Made by a program: the position numbers and the translations under genes | In this document: positions 1 to 9,668 of the stretch, piece by piece | Layout: each line of letters opens with the position of its first letter | Position numbering within the stretch: position 1 is the stretch's first letter | Source: Weeksellaceae bacterium | GTDB taxonomy: Bacteria; Bacteroidota; Bacteroidia; Flavobacteriales; Weeksellaceae | NCBI GenBank assembly: GCA_019459455.1 | Contig: JAIBEX010000009.1 | Location: 1-64,000 of the forward strand | Length of the DNA stretch: 64,000 nt | Reading direction: 5' to 3' | Notes under the pieces: model-generated | Seen by the model: the letters and a program-made list of their open reading frames with translations, nothing else | What the model was told of the DNA's origin: nothing | The model's database searches: none

Positions 1-161
1 ATAAACTATTTTCTAAGTGACCAAATTTAAATTGAAAAAAAATTGAAGTTTTTATTAACTGTCTATATTTCAGCAAATAAATTCTCAGAGTTTTAATCCC
101 CTATCAAATCCGTCCTAAAGTTCTTCTGCGCTTCCCCTTTTCTTATATCGAATTGGGACTG

Positions 162-191
162 CAAAGATACACCTAAATTTTAATTATGCAA
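162..191 (-). promoter_or_regulatory. Bacteroidota-type promoter reading out of the left edge (proximal)
   Basis: On the minus strand TTG (191-189) is followed after 19 nt by TATCTTTG (169-162), a perfect match to the Bacteroidota consensus TTG-N19-TAnnTTTG. Transcription would start near 155 and leave the window at position 1. No start codon with a convincing reading frame is seen in the 155 nt that remain, which suits a stable RNA leader, but the target is outside the window. Confidence 0.6.
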
Positions 192-259
192 ATAAAAAAT
201 TATTTTTTTTCGTTACTCAATTTTAAGGTTACTACTTCTGCTCCACGATTAAGTGACTG

Positions 260-291
260 CAAAGGTAAGGCAATCCGCTTCTATAAAACAA
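260..291 (-). promoter_or_regulatory. Bacteroidota-type promoter reading out of the left edge (distal)
   Basis: On the minus strand TTG (291-289), a 21-nt spacer and TACCTTTG (267-260) form a second consensus promoter about 100 nt upstream of the one at 162-191 and in the same direction. Tandem strong promoters are usual in front of rRNA operons. The rest of the gene-free stretch from 1 to 562 is AT-rich; the short open frames at 249-494 and 392-610 overlap each other on opposite strands and show no family resemblance. Confidence 0.55.
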
Positions 292-562
292 ATGTTTTTT
301 AGTTTTATTGTGAAGCTGTGGACAAGCACGAAGCATTTCAAAATGACAATCAGAACGTTATCCCAAATTAAATAGTTTTCCACAATGTTAAATGAGCGGT
401 ATAACTGCTGTTTTCTACCTTTATCCGGTCCCCATTTATAGTGTCGGTGGGGAGTTAAACTCAAGTTTGCGTGCAGAGCTACATAAGTCAGCACGGAATT
501 ATCTTCGATTATATCAAATCAGACAACAATCAAATGCAAACTCAGTCAGTGAAAGAAAGAAA

Positions 563-922
563 TTAAAAAGGAAGCGATTTAGTTTTCTGAAACAGGAAGT
601 AACCTATTAATATGCCTGCCGTATCTGCGAACAGGTCGAAAACATCCAGCGACCGGCCCAACTGCATCTCTTCCTGCAATATTTCGGTCAGAAGGGCATA
701 GATGAGCATGACCTGAATGAAGTAACTGAATCTAATCTTCGGAAAGGCTGCCATAAAGCAGAAGCCCAATAATATAAAGGTGCTGACATGAATCATCTTG
801 TCTATACCATCAAAAATGAACCAATAGTCAACGTTCTCTGTGCCTGGCTTAAGGAGCATAAAACTAAGAAATGCCCAATAAATGGGCAAAATCTTAGTAA
901 ATATCTTTGAAATCTTATCCAA
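563..922 (-). CDS. VanZ-like family membrane protein
   Basis: Small integral membrane protein of about 119 residues with four hydrophobic segments and the VanZ-like signature: a first helix ending in LLKPG, then a [11 protein letters not shown] segment with the conserved Asp and His, and a final EILQE..LGRS..VFDLFAD.AG motif. The function of short stand-alone VanZ-like proteins is unknown; the name comes from a teicoplanin-resistance gene and does not imply resistance. The frame extends up to an ATG at 970, but that would overlap gcvH by 56 nt. A TTG at 922-920, giving LDKISKIF, overlaps the gcvH stop by only 8 nt and fits the family start better. It is the last gene of the minus-strand run and probably co-transcribed with gcvH. 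Confidence 0.75.
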   Translation of the reverse strand: MDKISKIFTKILPIYWAFLSFMLLKPGTENVDYWFIFDGIDKMIHVSTFILLGFCFMAAFPKIRFSYFIQVMLIYALLTEILQEEMQLGRSLDVFDLFADTAGILIGYFLFQKTKSLPF

Positions 923-1292
923 GTGAAGCCTGGTATTCTTCGGCTGAGAGAAGTTCAGACTGATCTGCACCGTCCTGCATTTCTACCTTAATGATCCAGC
1001 CCTGTCCGTAGGGGTCGGTATTTAGAAGTTCCGGCTGGTCTTCCAGAGCGGCATTGAATTCGGTTACTTTACCTGTAACAGGAAGATAAAGATCGGAAAC
1101 AGTTTTCACTGCCTCCACACTTCCGAATACGTCGCCGGTGCTTAAATCATCATCAACACTCTCAACATCAACGAAAACAATGTCTCCAAGTTCTCCCTGT
1201 GCAAAGTCGGTGATTCCGATGGTAGCTGTGTTACCTTCAATTCTAACCCATTCGTGGTCTTTGGTGTACTTCAATTCTGCTGGTGTGTTCAT
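915..1292 (-). CDS. gcvH: Glycine cleavage system H protein
   Basis: Lipoyl carrier protein of the glycine cleavage complex. It shuttles the aminomethyl group from P protein to T protein in the cytoplasm. The 125-residue length is normal. The hallmark ESVxxVK-type lipoylation site is present as [12 protein letters not shown], with the lipoylated lysine at residue 63, and the C-terminal GWIIKVE strand is intact. The start is ATG at 1292-1290. The neighbour upstream on the same strand is sprA, 219 nt away. The other glycine cleavage genes (gcvT, gcvP) are not in the window. H proteins also serve as donors for lipoyl transfer to 2-oxoacid dehydrogenases in some bacteria. Confidence 0.96.
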   Translation of the reverse strand: MNTPAELKYTKDHEWVRIEGNTATIGITDFAQGELGDIVFVDVESVDDDLSTGDVFGSVEAVKTVSDLYLPVTGKVTEFNAALEDQPELLNTDPYGQGWIIKVEMQDGADQSELLSAEEYQASLG

Positions 1293-1511
1293 TTTAATTT
1301 AATATTTCCTCAAAATTAATTAAAGAATTTGAGAATGGCAAGGATTATCTGTGCGCTTCAGAGCCATCGGTATGATTAATCTTTCAAAATAATCTTTCTC
1401 ACTTCAATCTTTCATTGTAAACTTCGTCATCAACATATTATATTATGTAGTTGGTGCTCATTTTAAAGTCTTATCCAGTAGATTTTCTCAAAATCAAATC
1501 AAGATTTATGT

Positions 1512-4500
1512 TTAGAATCCGCCACCTCCGTCAAAGGTAAAGGTTGCACGGATTCCGGCCCGTATTGTAGATAACGGGAATGCAGTGGAAATTTTGTACT
1601 TCGTCATCATCTGATCATAGAAGAGCATCAAATTAAGATTTTGTGATGCGTTATAATCCGCAGTAACCTTAATGCTGAACAGACGCTGACCACCGGTAAT
1701 CTGGGAATCATTGAGAAGGATATTGGATATCCGTGTCTTGTTATCCCTCAACTGGAAATCACCGCGGATGTTAAGGTCCGTGTTCAGTTTACCTGCGCCG
1801 GCACGTCTACGAACCGGAGCTCCACCCAAACGGAAATCCTTAATTATGTATCCAAAGCCTACCACGTAATCTGTTCCCGCATCTTCAGTCAACGTGTTGT
1901 TCACAAGACCCAGCATAAACATACGGTCCCTGTTGTAATGTGCGCGAAGCTGAATGTTGTTCCTCATCGTAACATCAACCCCCACCAAAGGAGCAAAGGC
2001 TTCCACATACCCTACCTGTGAGAATGTGAATGGATTTACGAAGTTACCGTTAACATCCCGCTGGGTTGAATCGTTGAAGTAATCTATACTCGACTGAATC
2101 CCAGTGGCTGTTTTCGTTGCATTGTACGCATGCAGAATATCAAACTTTGAAAAATAGGAATTAACCATCGGAATATTCCTTAAGCCTGAATATACCAGTC
2201 TCCAGTTTGGCAGTGGAAATCCGGATTTTTTCGCATCACTCAAAATTCCGTCAGGGTTCCTGCCCTCCACCGCAGCCTGGAATGCCGGAATCAGGATATA
2301 AGCATTAGCAATACCGTACCCGTCTTTGAAACCATCAGGGTTTGTTACGGTCGGCATCTGCTGGGAAATTGCTCTGGCGTTGCTGATCATGGTCCTATAA
2401 ATCTCGTCACCATCTGTAAATGCAGTATTAAAGGTCCACGCGGTATTCGAATAGGTAAGGAAATCATTAGCAAAAGCAAAATCGTGGTTTAAACGTGCCA
2501 GATTCTGAGGATCGTTATAACCTGCCTGCGAAAAATTGCGGGTGTAGTTGTGCAGAATGTTAAAATCTATCCGGAAATCGTTAACCGGCACAACCTGCAG
2601 GTTGGCAGTCAGACTTCTGTTCCGCATCTGAATGTAAGGATCGGTCATGTAGGTAGAAGTACTGATCCAGCCGTTTTCCAGGGCAATCCGTCTGATGTCG
2701 CTTTGCGAGCCCAAAAGGAATCCGGTGGTAGGTCCACCCAGAGTCTGGCCGTATCCGTACCAGTTTGGTGCTGAGAGCAGGCCAGGAAGAACCGTTCCGT
2801 TGTTTTCGTTATAACTGAAATCAAGCTGCCTGATGGAGGCAAGTCCGTAAGCCAGGCTTTGACCAATTGAGAGTTTATTCTTGAATTTATAATCTTTGTA
2901 ACGGAACCTTCTCTTTTCCCATTGCGCAGTGTAGACGGTATTCAATGAGTCAATTTCCCTCTTCCTCTTCTGCATGGTTGTATTGATGTCCCTGAAATAT
3001 TTCATTTTGCTGAAGAGTTTAGGGAAATCCGCTGTCGCAGTGGCCACAATGGTATTCGTGTTCTGTCCGATGGTTCCCAAACTCCCCTCCGGACTTGCCA
3101 GCATCGCGGTGGACCTGGAATTCCAGTTGTAAGTCATTCCATAACCCAGTTCGGCATCAATGAAATCTATGAATGGTAGATATTCAAACGGAAGTCTGTA
3201 ATTTGCCTGTATCCTGTGGTTGTAAAGAACAGGCCGGCCTGCACGAAACGCATTCTGAAAAATGGATTTGTTATCCATCATGTTAACATCCAGATTGTCA
3301 TTTAACGTACGCATTACCGAATTGACTTCCAGCTTAAGGGATTTGGTGAAATTCCAGCCAAGACCATACTGCCAGCCGAAATAGTAATTCCTGTTCTTGA
3401 TGACATCAAAATCACTCCCGATGTTTCCGTTCAGTATCGCTTCGATGTTACGGAATTCAAGTTCGTTGTAGTTTCTGTCAATATCGGTCCGGAAGGAAAG
3501 CCGGGTCGGAACCGGATTGATGTTGAATTCCTTTACCCATTTCAGATACTTCGCGGACTTTGCCGTATCACTTACCATTTTCTGGAAAGGCCTAAGCACC
3601 CATGGCTTGAAGTTATAGTTATAGTCCAGGTTTCCTCTCAGATACTGTCTGTAATTCTTTTTCGTGTAGACGTCACGGAAATAGTCGTCATTATACACCA
3701 TCGTCAGCGACAGATTTTCGACATCATAAGGCCTTGGTTTCCGCTGGGTATTCATCCTTTCCTTACGCATGTTCACGACGCCCAAACTTCTCTGTTGCGT
3801 ATAGGTCCTCGCTACCTGCTTCAATTCTTCCCTATTTGGAGCCTTGCTGAATTCCACATCGTTGTCGAGGGGATTGTATTTGGGATCCTCGATGGTTTGC
3901 GAATACGAGTAGTTTACAGGAATTTTGACTCCCGTTTTTTCTGGCAAAAACTTGTCAAGGTTGACAGCGGTGTTAATGTTGAATGCCGACTGTGTGGACT
4001 GTGTCCTTTCGGCAGGGCGGGAATCAATATTTCCAAAACCGATGGTTGAGTATGCTGCATTGGTATTTACGAGGGCAAAATCTCCAAGATTGAAACTCAA
4101 ACTTGCATTTCCTGCGTAACCTCCTTTATTTTCGATGTCAGCAAGACGTATCTCATTTACCCAAAGGACAAGGTCTTTTGCATCCCCACGTATTTCATTC
4201 CTTACCCCAACCATGATGGTCGTAATTCCTCCAAGCGACGGACGCCCCTTGATGAAAATTTTCTTGTATGCATCTCCATACTGGATATACTGGTAACGGT
4301 CCATGATCTGCGCGCCGGACTTGTCCCGAAGGATCTTTGCATCTACAAAATTCTGCATATCCAGGTCCACTTCGTTTTCCACAGGCCAAATGTCCAGCGG
4401 AGAGACCGCTGTTTTTGGGGTGTATTTCAGTGATGCTTCATATTCATAGTAGTTATCGGTAGCGTCACTACCCATACGAATAAAGAATTTTGTGTTGGGA

Positions 4501-7500
4501 TCAAGGGTGTTCTGGAAAGGATCTGCGTCATCCAGATTCTGCGCATGTACAAATAGCTTCAGTTTCCTGAATCTTCTTAAATCAAGACTTGTATTCTTGA
4601 ATACCCCTCTTGACTCATTTGAAAGTCCTTTCACTTTCATGTACAGGGACCCTTCATTCTGCCTTTGTGCTCCTGCGTTGCCGCTTAACACCTGCCTGTC
4701 GATTCCCGGAGGAAGTACATAAGGCGGTTGGTTCAGTCCGTTCTCTTCGAGGTTCACACTTCCAACCTCGAAATTGGAGTTGTTTACCAAAGTGGACCCT
4801 TCATCAGTTCCGCCACCGGAAAGGGTAGGAAAAATGTTCTTGGTATACTTTCTCCAGTCCGAGCGAATCAGGTCGAAGGTACCCAACCGGATGGTGGAGG
4901 TCTGGTCAAATCCTGTTAAAAGCAGTCTTGCAAAACGTACGTTGTTCAGCACGGAAGGATCGTTATCGCCCGCAGTATTTACATAGTCAGCAACCGGAAT
5001 CCTGACCAGGTACCATTTTACATCACTGGTCGTTCCGTTTTCGAAAAGCACAGGAACCGTTTTTACATCAACAATATGATTCGTTTGACCCAGTGCCAGA
5101 CTGGCAGGATCCAGATTCACTTCGTACTGGTTGTAGTATTCACTTTGGTCCAGGTTGAAATCCCGGTTTACATCTTCGGCATCCGGCGTTTGGGAAGCCA
5201 CCTCCAGCGAGTTGCTCCGTGAGTTTCCCTCCGGGTTTCTGAAATATTTGTACCGCTGCGGTACCGATGAGGCCAGGTTTCCCGGGAACTGGTCATTGAG
5301 ATAAAAAACGAAGTCATCTGCAGCAGGGTCGGCAACATTGGTTACCGGATTTACAAACGAGGTCCCGAATTTCAGGGATTCACCACCTGCGTCCAGGCCG
5401 TCAAAACCTAAATCCTGCTGGGTGCGGTCGCTTCCTTCTGTTGAAAATGCATAAAGGATTGGAGGCTGTTTGGGCTGCACCCCCAAATTGGAGTTTGAAA
5501 CCGTGGCGGGTGTGGAAGGCGTTGGCAAACCGTTCTCATACTGCATGAGTCCGTCTTTCAGGACGTCTTCTGATACATTACCGAGTTGCAAAAGCAGTTT
5601 TGGACTCGTACCCAGGGTATTGCCATCGGCATAAGGATCCATCATCCAGAATTCAACGTATTCAATATTTGAGTTGATGAAATTGGATACATTAATTGGC
5701 CGCATCAAACCACCCCATCTTTGCTGCGTGGTTTCTGGATTCGGATTTGCGTTGTAAGGACCTCTTTCCTGTGGATAATAGGTAATATCGAAGGTGTTTG
5801 TGAATACCTGCTCGCCGGCCACAAGGTCTTTGCTGTTGAATAGCTCCTGCACGCGAACCCTCCGGGATGCATGATTGGAGACGGCCTGGGCATCAATACC
5901 GGTTGGTGCATCGCCGCCAACTCCCCAAAATCTTGGGTCAATGTTATACCAGGTCACTAAACCTCTTCCATAGCCGTTGAGCAGGGTATTGTTCTGACCC
6001 GCACCCGAAAAGACGGGGTCAGACTGATTTTTCTCTGGTTTCGAAGCCAACGACCACGCAGTAGGTTCTTTAAGGGAAATCCGGGAGGTCGTCTGTTCAA
6101 AGTCATCGATATAGGACTGGTTGTTTATGGCATTGTTGAGTCCCGGAATCAGATAAGCGCCTTCCATCTTGAAGTTCAGGTTGGAGGGTGCTTCGGTATT
6201 TACAAGCGGAATCTTATCAGCAAGCCTTGTGAGGAAAGGCAGCTGATTGTTGTACATCAGGTTGATACCCGCCATTGTATTGTTTACGGCTTCCTGTCCG
6301 AAATTCACTTTTTGGGTAAGAGGAGCCTCAGAATAGTTGACCACCGTACCTCCAAGGATAAAGTTCTCACTGAACCTTCTTTCCAAATTCAAGCCGAGGA
6401 ATCTCTTCCGCTGGGTATTGAAGGTGAGCTGATTTTCAAGGGAGATGTTTATGGCCTGCCCGCTCTGTTTTACCTGCTCATTGATGATGGTCACCTGTCC
6501 GAGCATATAATCCACGGTGTAATCTACACCTTCGGTCAGCTGTACCCCGTTTGCTGTAACTTTTACCGATCCCTGCGGAACATTGATGGCGCCGAGTGAA
6601 ATTCCCTGGCCTTGTGAACCTTTGTAACGGCCTTCCATGGTATAGCGCAGCGCCAGATTACTCTGCGAGGCCACCTGCTTTTGTTGGGTGTAAAGGTCGG
6701 TGAAGACATATTGGGGGTCGTTGCTGCCCAATACACTTGCCATGTGACTTCCGAATGGCTGTACTTTTGTAAACATAAGTCTGCCCTCTTCCGGGCGGAT
6801 CGTTATGTTCGGGACAAAATCGAAGATTCCGTCACCCAGTTGTCCGTTACTGGACTGTATGTCGTTGTGGAGGTTCAGACGGTCCCAGTTGAGTAATTTC
6901 AGGAGGTTGATATCCTGCACAGGGGTATTTGGAAGGTAGTTCACCTTGCCACCGGTCTGCGTGTCCCTGTAATAGATATTCAGCATGAAATTATCTTGGT
7001 CCACCTGCATGCTTTCCAGCGAGTACATGTTCTTCATCATCAGGTTCCACATAGGGGATGATGTTTTCACGTTTGTATTCGGCTTAAGGACTTTGGTGAT
7101 GATTACCGGGCTTTCCTCGGAAAATTCCCCGACTTTATACACCTGGTTTGAACCGCTTACGGTATAGGAATAAGAAACCGCCAGGAGCTGATTGTCGTTG
7201 AGTTTTTGGTTTAAGGATACATATCCGAGTTGGGGATGATATCTGAATTCATTTTCTGAAAGGCGCCTTGCCTTACGGTTGAAGATGAAATGCTCCCCAT
7301 CCTGAAATACTTCGGTTCCACCCGTAGCATTCGGCAAGGTCTGTCCGTTGATGGCATTGTAAGCGGTATTGACATCCCGAAGCGCTGGTCCCAGTGCACT
7401 AACAGACTGGTACAGATTGTTTTGGGAGTTATCCGGAAAGCCGGTCGTTCCGTCGCCCAAATCCCGCACACCAACTATACTTTTCTGATAGGAAAGGTTG

Positions 7501-8552
7501 CCGTTCCCCTGATCCAGAACCCAGGCCTCAATTCTGTTGATGCTGATCCTGGAATTGATTTGCGGATAGTTGAGAAGGGCATTGTCGTAATCATTCAGGA
7601 AATAATGACCAAGAAAGTAGTGCTGATTGTCTTCGTAATCAATGGCATTAATTTTAAACGTGCTCATGACGCCTCCACCCTGCACCACGATGTTTCTGGC
7701 CTCGCCCTGCTGTTGAGAGAATACCACGGTCCCATAGGTTTTTCCGGCCTGAAATTCGGTCTTGATCCCGAACAGGGATTCGGATCCCCGGATCAGACTG
7801 GTAGAAAGCGGCATGTTCACATTCCCGAATTCAACCCTTTTTATGAATTTGTCTTCACCGCCGGTCGTAGGATCATTCAGTCCTTTACTTTGGAGGTCTT
7901 TCCAGGTTCCTTTAGCCTGCCAGATCAGGTTCATCCTGTTTTCAAAGGCAAAACCGCTCTGGGTGTCGTAATTTGCTTTTAACTGTAGGTTTTCTCCTAC
8001 CTTACCCAAAAGTCCGAGCTGGATCCGCTGTTCGATATCGAAGGCAAAACTGGTTCTATTCTGAGGTAAAATGAGAGGATTGTCTATCTTCTGGTAAAGA
8101 CCGCCTAGATCGAAAGAGGCGAAACCCGACGGGATGATTTCAATTTTATTTCCGCCGAAAATGGCTTCAAATATCTTATTCCGAACGTTCAGGCTTGGGA
8201 TCAGGCCCTGTCTGCGTGCCTCGGCTACATCTTTGCGGAACAGTAGGCTGTACTTATCAGATTTGTCTTTGTAGTAATCCCGCGAAGCCTGCATCATCAT
8301 AAAGTCCTGATATTCACGCGGCGTCATTACAAAAGGCGGCCCGGTGACGATGTCTCCAATCTTCGGATACACATAATACATACCGGTTTTGATATCGTAA
8401 AAGCCTTCGTAGACCGTGGGATCGGGAAGCTCATATTCCTGCCTAACCGATGTTTCGTTTTCAGGAGTTTGCTGTGCATGGACTTTAGCCAAAGAAAAAC
8501 ACAGAAAAAAGACAGCGAGCAGTTTATATAGAAAGATGTTTGTTCTTACCAA
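1512..8552 (-). CDS. sprA: Type IX secretion / gliding translocon protein SprA (Sov)
   Basis: A 2346-residue outer-membrane protein with an N-terminal signal peptide (residues 1-26, ending VHA-QQ). The order and size match SprA/Sov, known as the giant beta-barrel that is the export channel of the type IX secretion system in Bacteroidota. The sequence is dominated by alternating aromatic-rich beta strands; the N-terminal region has the SprA motif YEGFYDIKTGMYYVYPKIG around residue 50, and the chain ends in an aromatic strand (FTFDGGGGF) as expected for a barrel. It starts 4 nt after the ruvA stop, so the two are likely co-transcribed, an arrangement known in other Flavobacteriia. Its presence predicts that the organism secretes CTD-tagged proteins and may glide; the other T9SS genes lie elsewhere. 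Confidence 0.96.
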   Translation of the reverse strand: MVRTNIFLYKLLAVFFLCFSLAKVHAQQTPENETSVRQEYELPDPTVYEGFYDIKTGMYYVYPKIGDIVTGPPFVMTPREYQDFMMMQASRDYYKDKSDKYSLLFRKDVAEARRQGLIPSLNVRNKIFEAIFGGNKIEIIPSGFASFDLGGLYQKIDNPLILPQNRTSFAFDIEQRIQLGLLGKVGENLQLKANYDTQSGFAFENRMNLIWQAKGTWKDLQSKGLNDPTTGGEDKFIKRVEFGNVNMPLSTSLIRGSESLFGIKTEFQAGKTYGTVVFSQQQGEARNIVVQGGGVMSTFKINAIDYEDNQHYFLGHYFLNDYDNALLNYPQINSRISINRIEAWVLDQGNGNLSYQKSIVGVRDLGDGTTGFPDNSQNNLYQSVSALGPALRDVNTAYNAINGQTLPNATGGTEVFQDGEHFIFNRKARRLSENEFRYHPQLGYVSLNQKLNDNQLLAVSYSYTVSGSNQVYKVGEFSEESPVIITKVLKPNTNVKTSSPMWNLMMKNMYSLESMQVDQDNFMLNIYYRDTQTGGKVNYLPNTPVQDINLLKLLNWDRLNLHNDIQSSNGQLGDGIFDFVPNITIRPEEGRLMFTKVQPFGSHMASVLGSNDPQYVFTDLYTQQKQVASQSNLALRYTMEGRYKGSQGQGISLGAINVPQGSVKVTANGVQLTEGVDYTVDYMLGQVTIINEQVKQSGQAINISLENQLTFNTQRKRFLGLNLERRFSENFILGGTVVNYSEAPLTQKVNFGQEAVNNTMAGINLMYNNQLPFLTRLADKIPLVNTEAPSNLNFKMEGAYLIPGLNNAINNQSYIDDFEQTTSRISLKEPTAWSLASKPEKNQSDPVFSGAGQNNTLLNGYGRGLVTWYNIDPRFWGVGGDAPTGIDAQAVSNHASRRVRVQELFNSKDLVAGEQVFTNTFDITYYPQERGPYNANPNPETTQQRWGGLMRPINVSNFINSNIEYVEFWMMDPYADGNTLGTSPKLLLQLGNVSEDVLKDGLMQYENGLPTPSTPATVSNSNLGVQPKQPPILYAFSTEGSDRTQQDLGFDGLDAGGESLKFGTSFVNPVTNVADPAADDFVFYLNDQFPGNLASSVPQRYKYFRNPEGNSRSNSLEVASQTPDAEDVNRDFNLDQSEYYNQYEVNLDPASLALGQTNHIVDVKTVPVLFENGTTSDVKWYLVRIPVADYVNTAGDNDPSVLNNVRFARLLLTGFDQTSTIRLGTFDLIRSDWRKYTKNIFPTLSGGGTDEGSTLVNNSNFEVGSVNLEENGLNQPPYVLPPGIDRQVLSGNAGAQRQNEGSLYMKVKGLSNESRGVFKNTSLDLRRFRKLKLFVHAQNLDDADPFQNTLDPNTKFFIRMGSDATDNYYEYEASLKYTPKTAVSPLDIWPVENEVDLDMQNFVDAKILRDKSGAQIMDRYQYIQYGDAYKKIFIKGRPSLGGITTIMVGVRNEIRGDAKDLVLWVNEIRLADIENKGGYAGNASLSFNLGDFALVNTNAAYSTIGFGNIDSRPAERTQSTQSAFNINTAVNLDKFLPEKTGVKIPVNYSYSQTIEDPKYNPLDNDVEFSKAPNREELKQVARTYTQQRSLGVVNMRKERMNTQRKPRPYDVENLSLTMVYNDDYFRDVYTKKNYRQYLRGNLDYNYNFKPWVLRPFQKMVSDTAKSAKYLKWVKEFNINPVPTRLSFRTDIDRNYNELEFRNIEAILNGNIGSDFDVIKNRNYYFGWQYGLGWNFTKSLKLEVNSVMRTLNDNLDVNMMDNKSIFQNAFRAGRPVLYNHRIQANYRLPFEYLPFIDFIDAELGYGMTYNWNSRSTAMLASPEGSLGTIGQNTNTIVATATADFPKLFSKMKYFRDINTTMQKRKREIDSLNTVYTAQWEKRRFRYKDYKFKNKLSIGQSLAYGLASIRQLDFSYNENNGTVLPGLLSAPNWYGYGQTLGGPTTGFLLGSQSDIRRIALENGWISTSTYMTDPYIQMRNRSLTANLQVVPVNDFRIDFNILHNYTRNFSQAGYNDPQNLARLNHDFAFANDFLTYSNTAWTFNTAFTDGDEIYRTMISNARAISQQMPTVTNPDGFKDGYGIANAYILIPAFQAAVEGRNPDGILSDAKKSGFPLPNWRLVYSGLRNIPMVNSYFSKFDILHAYNATKTATGIQSSIDYFNDSTQRDVNGNFVNPFTFSQVGYVEAFAPLVGVDVTMRNNIQLRAHYNRDRMFMLGLVNNTLTEDAGTDYVVGFGYIIKDFRLGGAPVRRRAGAGKLNTDLNIRGDFQLRDNKTRISNILLNDSQITGGQRLFSIKVTADYNASQNLNLMLFYDQMMTKYKISTAFPLSTIRAGIRATFTFDGGGGF

Positions 8553-8556
8553 AATA

Positions 8557-9141
8557 TTAAATGTTTTTTAAAATTTGCTTTACCAAATCTTCCACAGAAA
8601 GGTCAGGATTTTGTTTCAGAATTCTGTCGGCAATTTTCTCACTCATCTTCTTTGGAATGCCCAAAACTTCTAATGCTGATAACGATTCTTCCTTTACTTT
8701 ATTATTTACAAATGTAGAAATATTTTCCGCAGAATCGCTGAATTTTAACACCTTATCACGCAAATCTACGATGATCCTTTCGGCTGTTTTAGTGCCAATA
8801 CCTTTCACTTTTTGCAAAAGTCCGCTGTTGCCGCTCTGTATGCCACTGGAAATCTCCTGCAAAGTGAGTGATGATAGCATGATGAGGGCTGAGGCCGGTC
8901 CTACGCCCGTAACGGAAATAAGCAGGTTAAAGAGTTCTTTTTCGTCCTTTGTGAAAAACCCGAAAAGCAGGTGTGCGTCTTCCCGGATAATCTGCTGTAT
9001 ATAAAGAAAGGTTTCGGCACCCTGGGACATGCGGTGTGAAGTTTGCAGGCTGATGCCCACGTAATACCCTACTCCGCTTACCTCCAGCACTGCATGGGTA
9101 GGGGTAAGTTCCTGAACCAAACCTTTTAAGGAATAAATCAT
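8557..9141 (-). CDS. ruvA: Holliday junction branch migration subunit RuvA
   Basis: DNA-binding subunit of the RuvAB branch-migration machine that processes recombination intermediates. At 194 residues it has the usual length. Domain I (OB fold, about 1-63) begins MIYSLKGLVQ; domain II carries the two helix-hairpin-helix motifs, seen as LISVTGVGPASALIMLS and LQKVKGIGTKTAERIIVDL (around 75-130); domain III (about 148-194) is the RuvB-contacting three-helix bundle ending in VEDLVKQILKNI. It is followed after 4 nt by sprA and preceded by a small membrane protein. ruvB and ruvC are not in the window. Confidence 0.96.
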   Translation of the reverse strand: MIYSLKGLVQELTPTHAVLEVSGVGYYVGISLQTSHRMSQGAETFLYIQQIIREDAHLLFGFFTKDEKELFNLLISVTGVGPASALIMLSSLTLQEISSGIQSGNSGLLQKVKGIGTKTAERIIVDLRDKVLKFSDSAENISTFVNNKVKEESLSALEVLGIPKKMSEKIADRILKQNPDLSVEDLVKQILKNI

Positions 9142-9230
9142 CGTATTTTTTTGAAGAATCCAAATATAGGAAATTGGCGGTAAAGAACAAATGCAGCCTG
9201 TGGGGACTGTTTGACAATAATTTAATCTAA

Positions 9231-9521
9231 CTAAAGTATATTAAGCTGTTCGCTGTCAAGGAAATAAACCAATACCAATATGCCCGTGGCTCCCACAGCA
9301 GTGATTATACTGCCGGCCAACGCCCACCTATATTTCGGGATATTCTTCTTTTCCTTAACAGTAATGTAGAGCACCCACCATGCGTAAAGTAGATTCAGGC
9401 TCAAAAAGATTATCCAAACCATCCATAGTACAGGCACCTCGTATCGCTTAACAAGTCCAAGGAATATGTATGATAATAAAGTTAAAAAGGATGAAATATT
9501 CTGATGTTTTTTGGCCCTCAT
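9231..9521 (-). CDS. Small hypothetical membrane protein
   Basis: A 96-residue protein that I do not recognise. It has three hydrophobic stretches (about residues 11-25, 33-55 with WMVWIIFLSLNLLYAWWVLYI, and 68-88) separated by short basic loops such as KEKKNIPKYRW, so it probably sits in the inner membrane with three helices. It lies in the same direction between the malic enzyme gene (147 nt upstream) and ruvA (89 nt downstream). The ATG at 9521 is the only good start. No catalytic motif is visible. It is a plausible real gene because of its clear membrane topology and gene-free surroundings, but no function can be given. Confidence 0.6.
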   Translation of the reverse strand: MRAKKHQNISSFLTLLSYIFLGLVKRYEVPVLWMVWIIFLSLNLLYAWWVLYITVKEKKNIPKYRWALAGSIITAVGATGILVLVYFLDSEQLNIL

Positions 9522-9668
9522 TGCTATATTCTCTAAACAAAAATTTTCACGATGTAAACCATGTTCTTGACAAACTTAATTCTAAATACAGTCATAGTTG
9601 CAAGCCATGTTTTATCGAATATATGGAATTATTCATTGCCTAAAACTAATCCACTACTCTGTTCACCC

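Noticed and set aside
392-610. Protein-coding gene in the left gene-free stretch
   Set aside because: Short frames on both strands overlap each other and the tandem promoters; no family motif is seen.
7290-7982. 230-residue plus-strand frame inside sprA
   Set aside because: It lies fully inside the sprA gene on the opposite strand and follows from its codon bias; no motif supports it.
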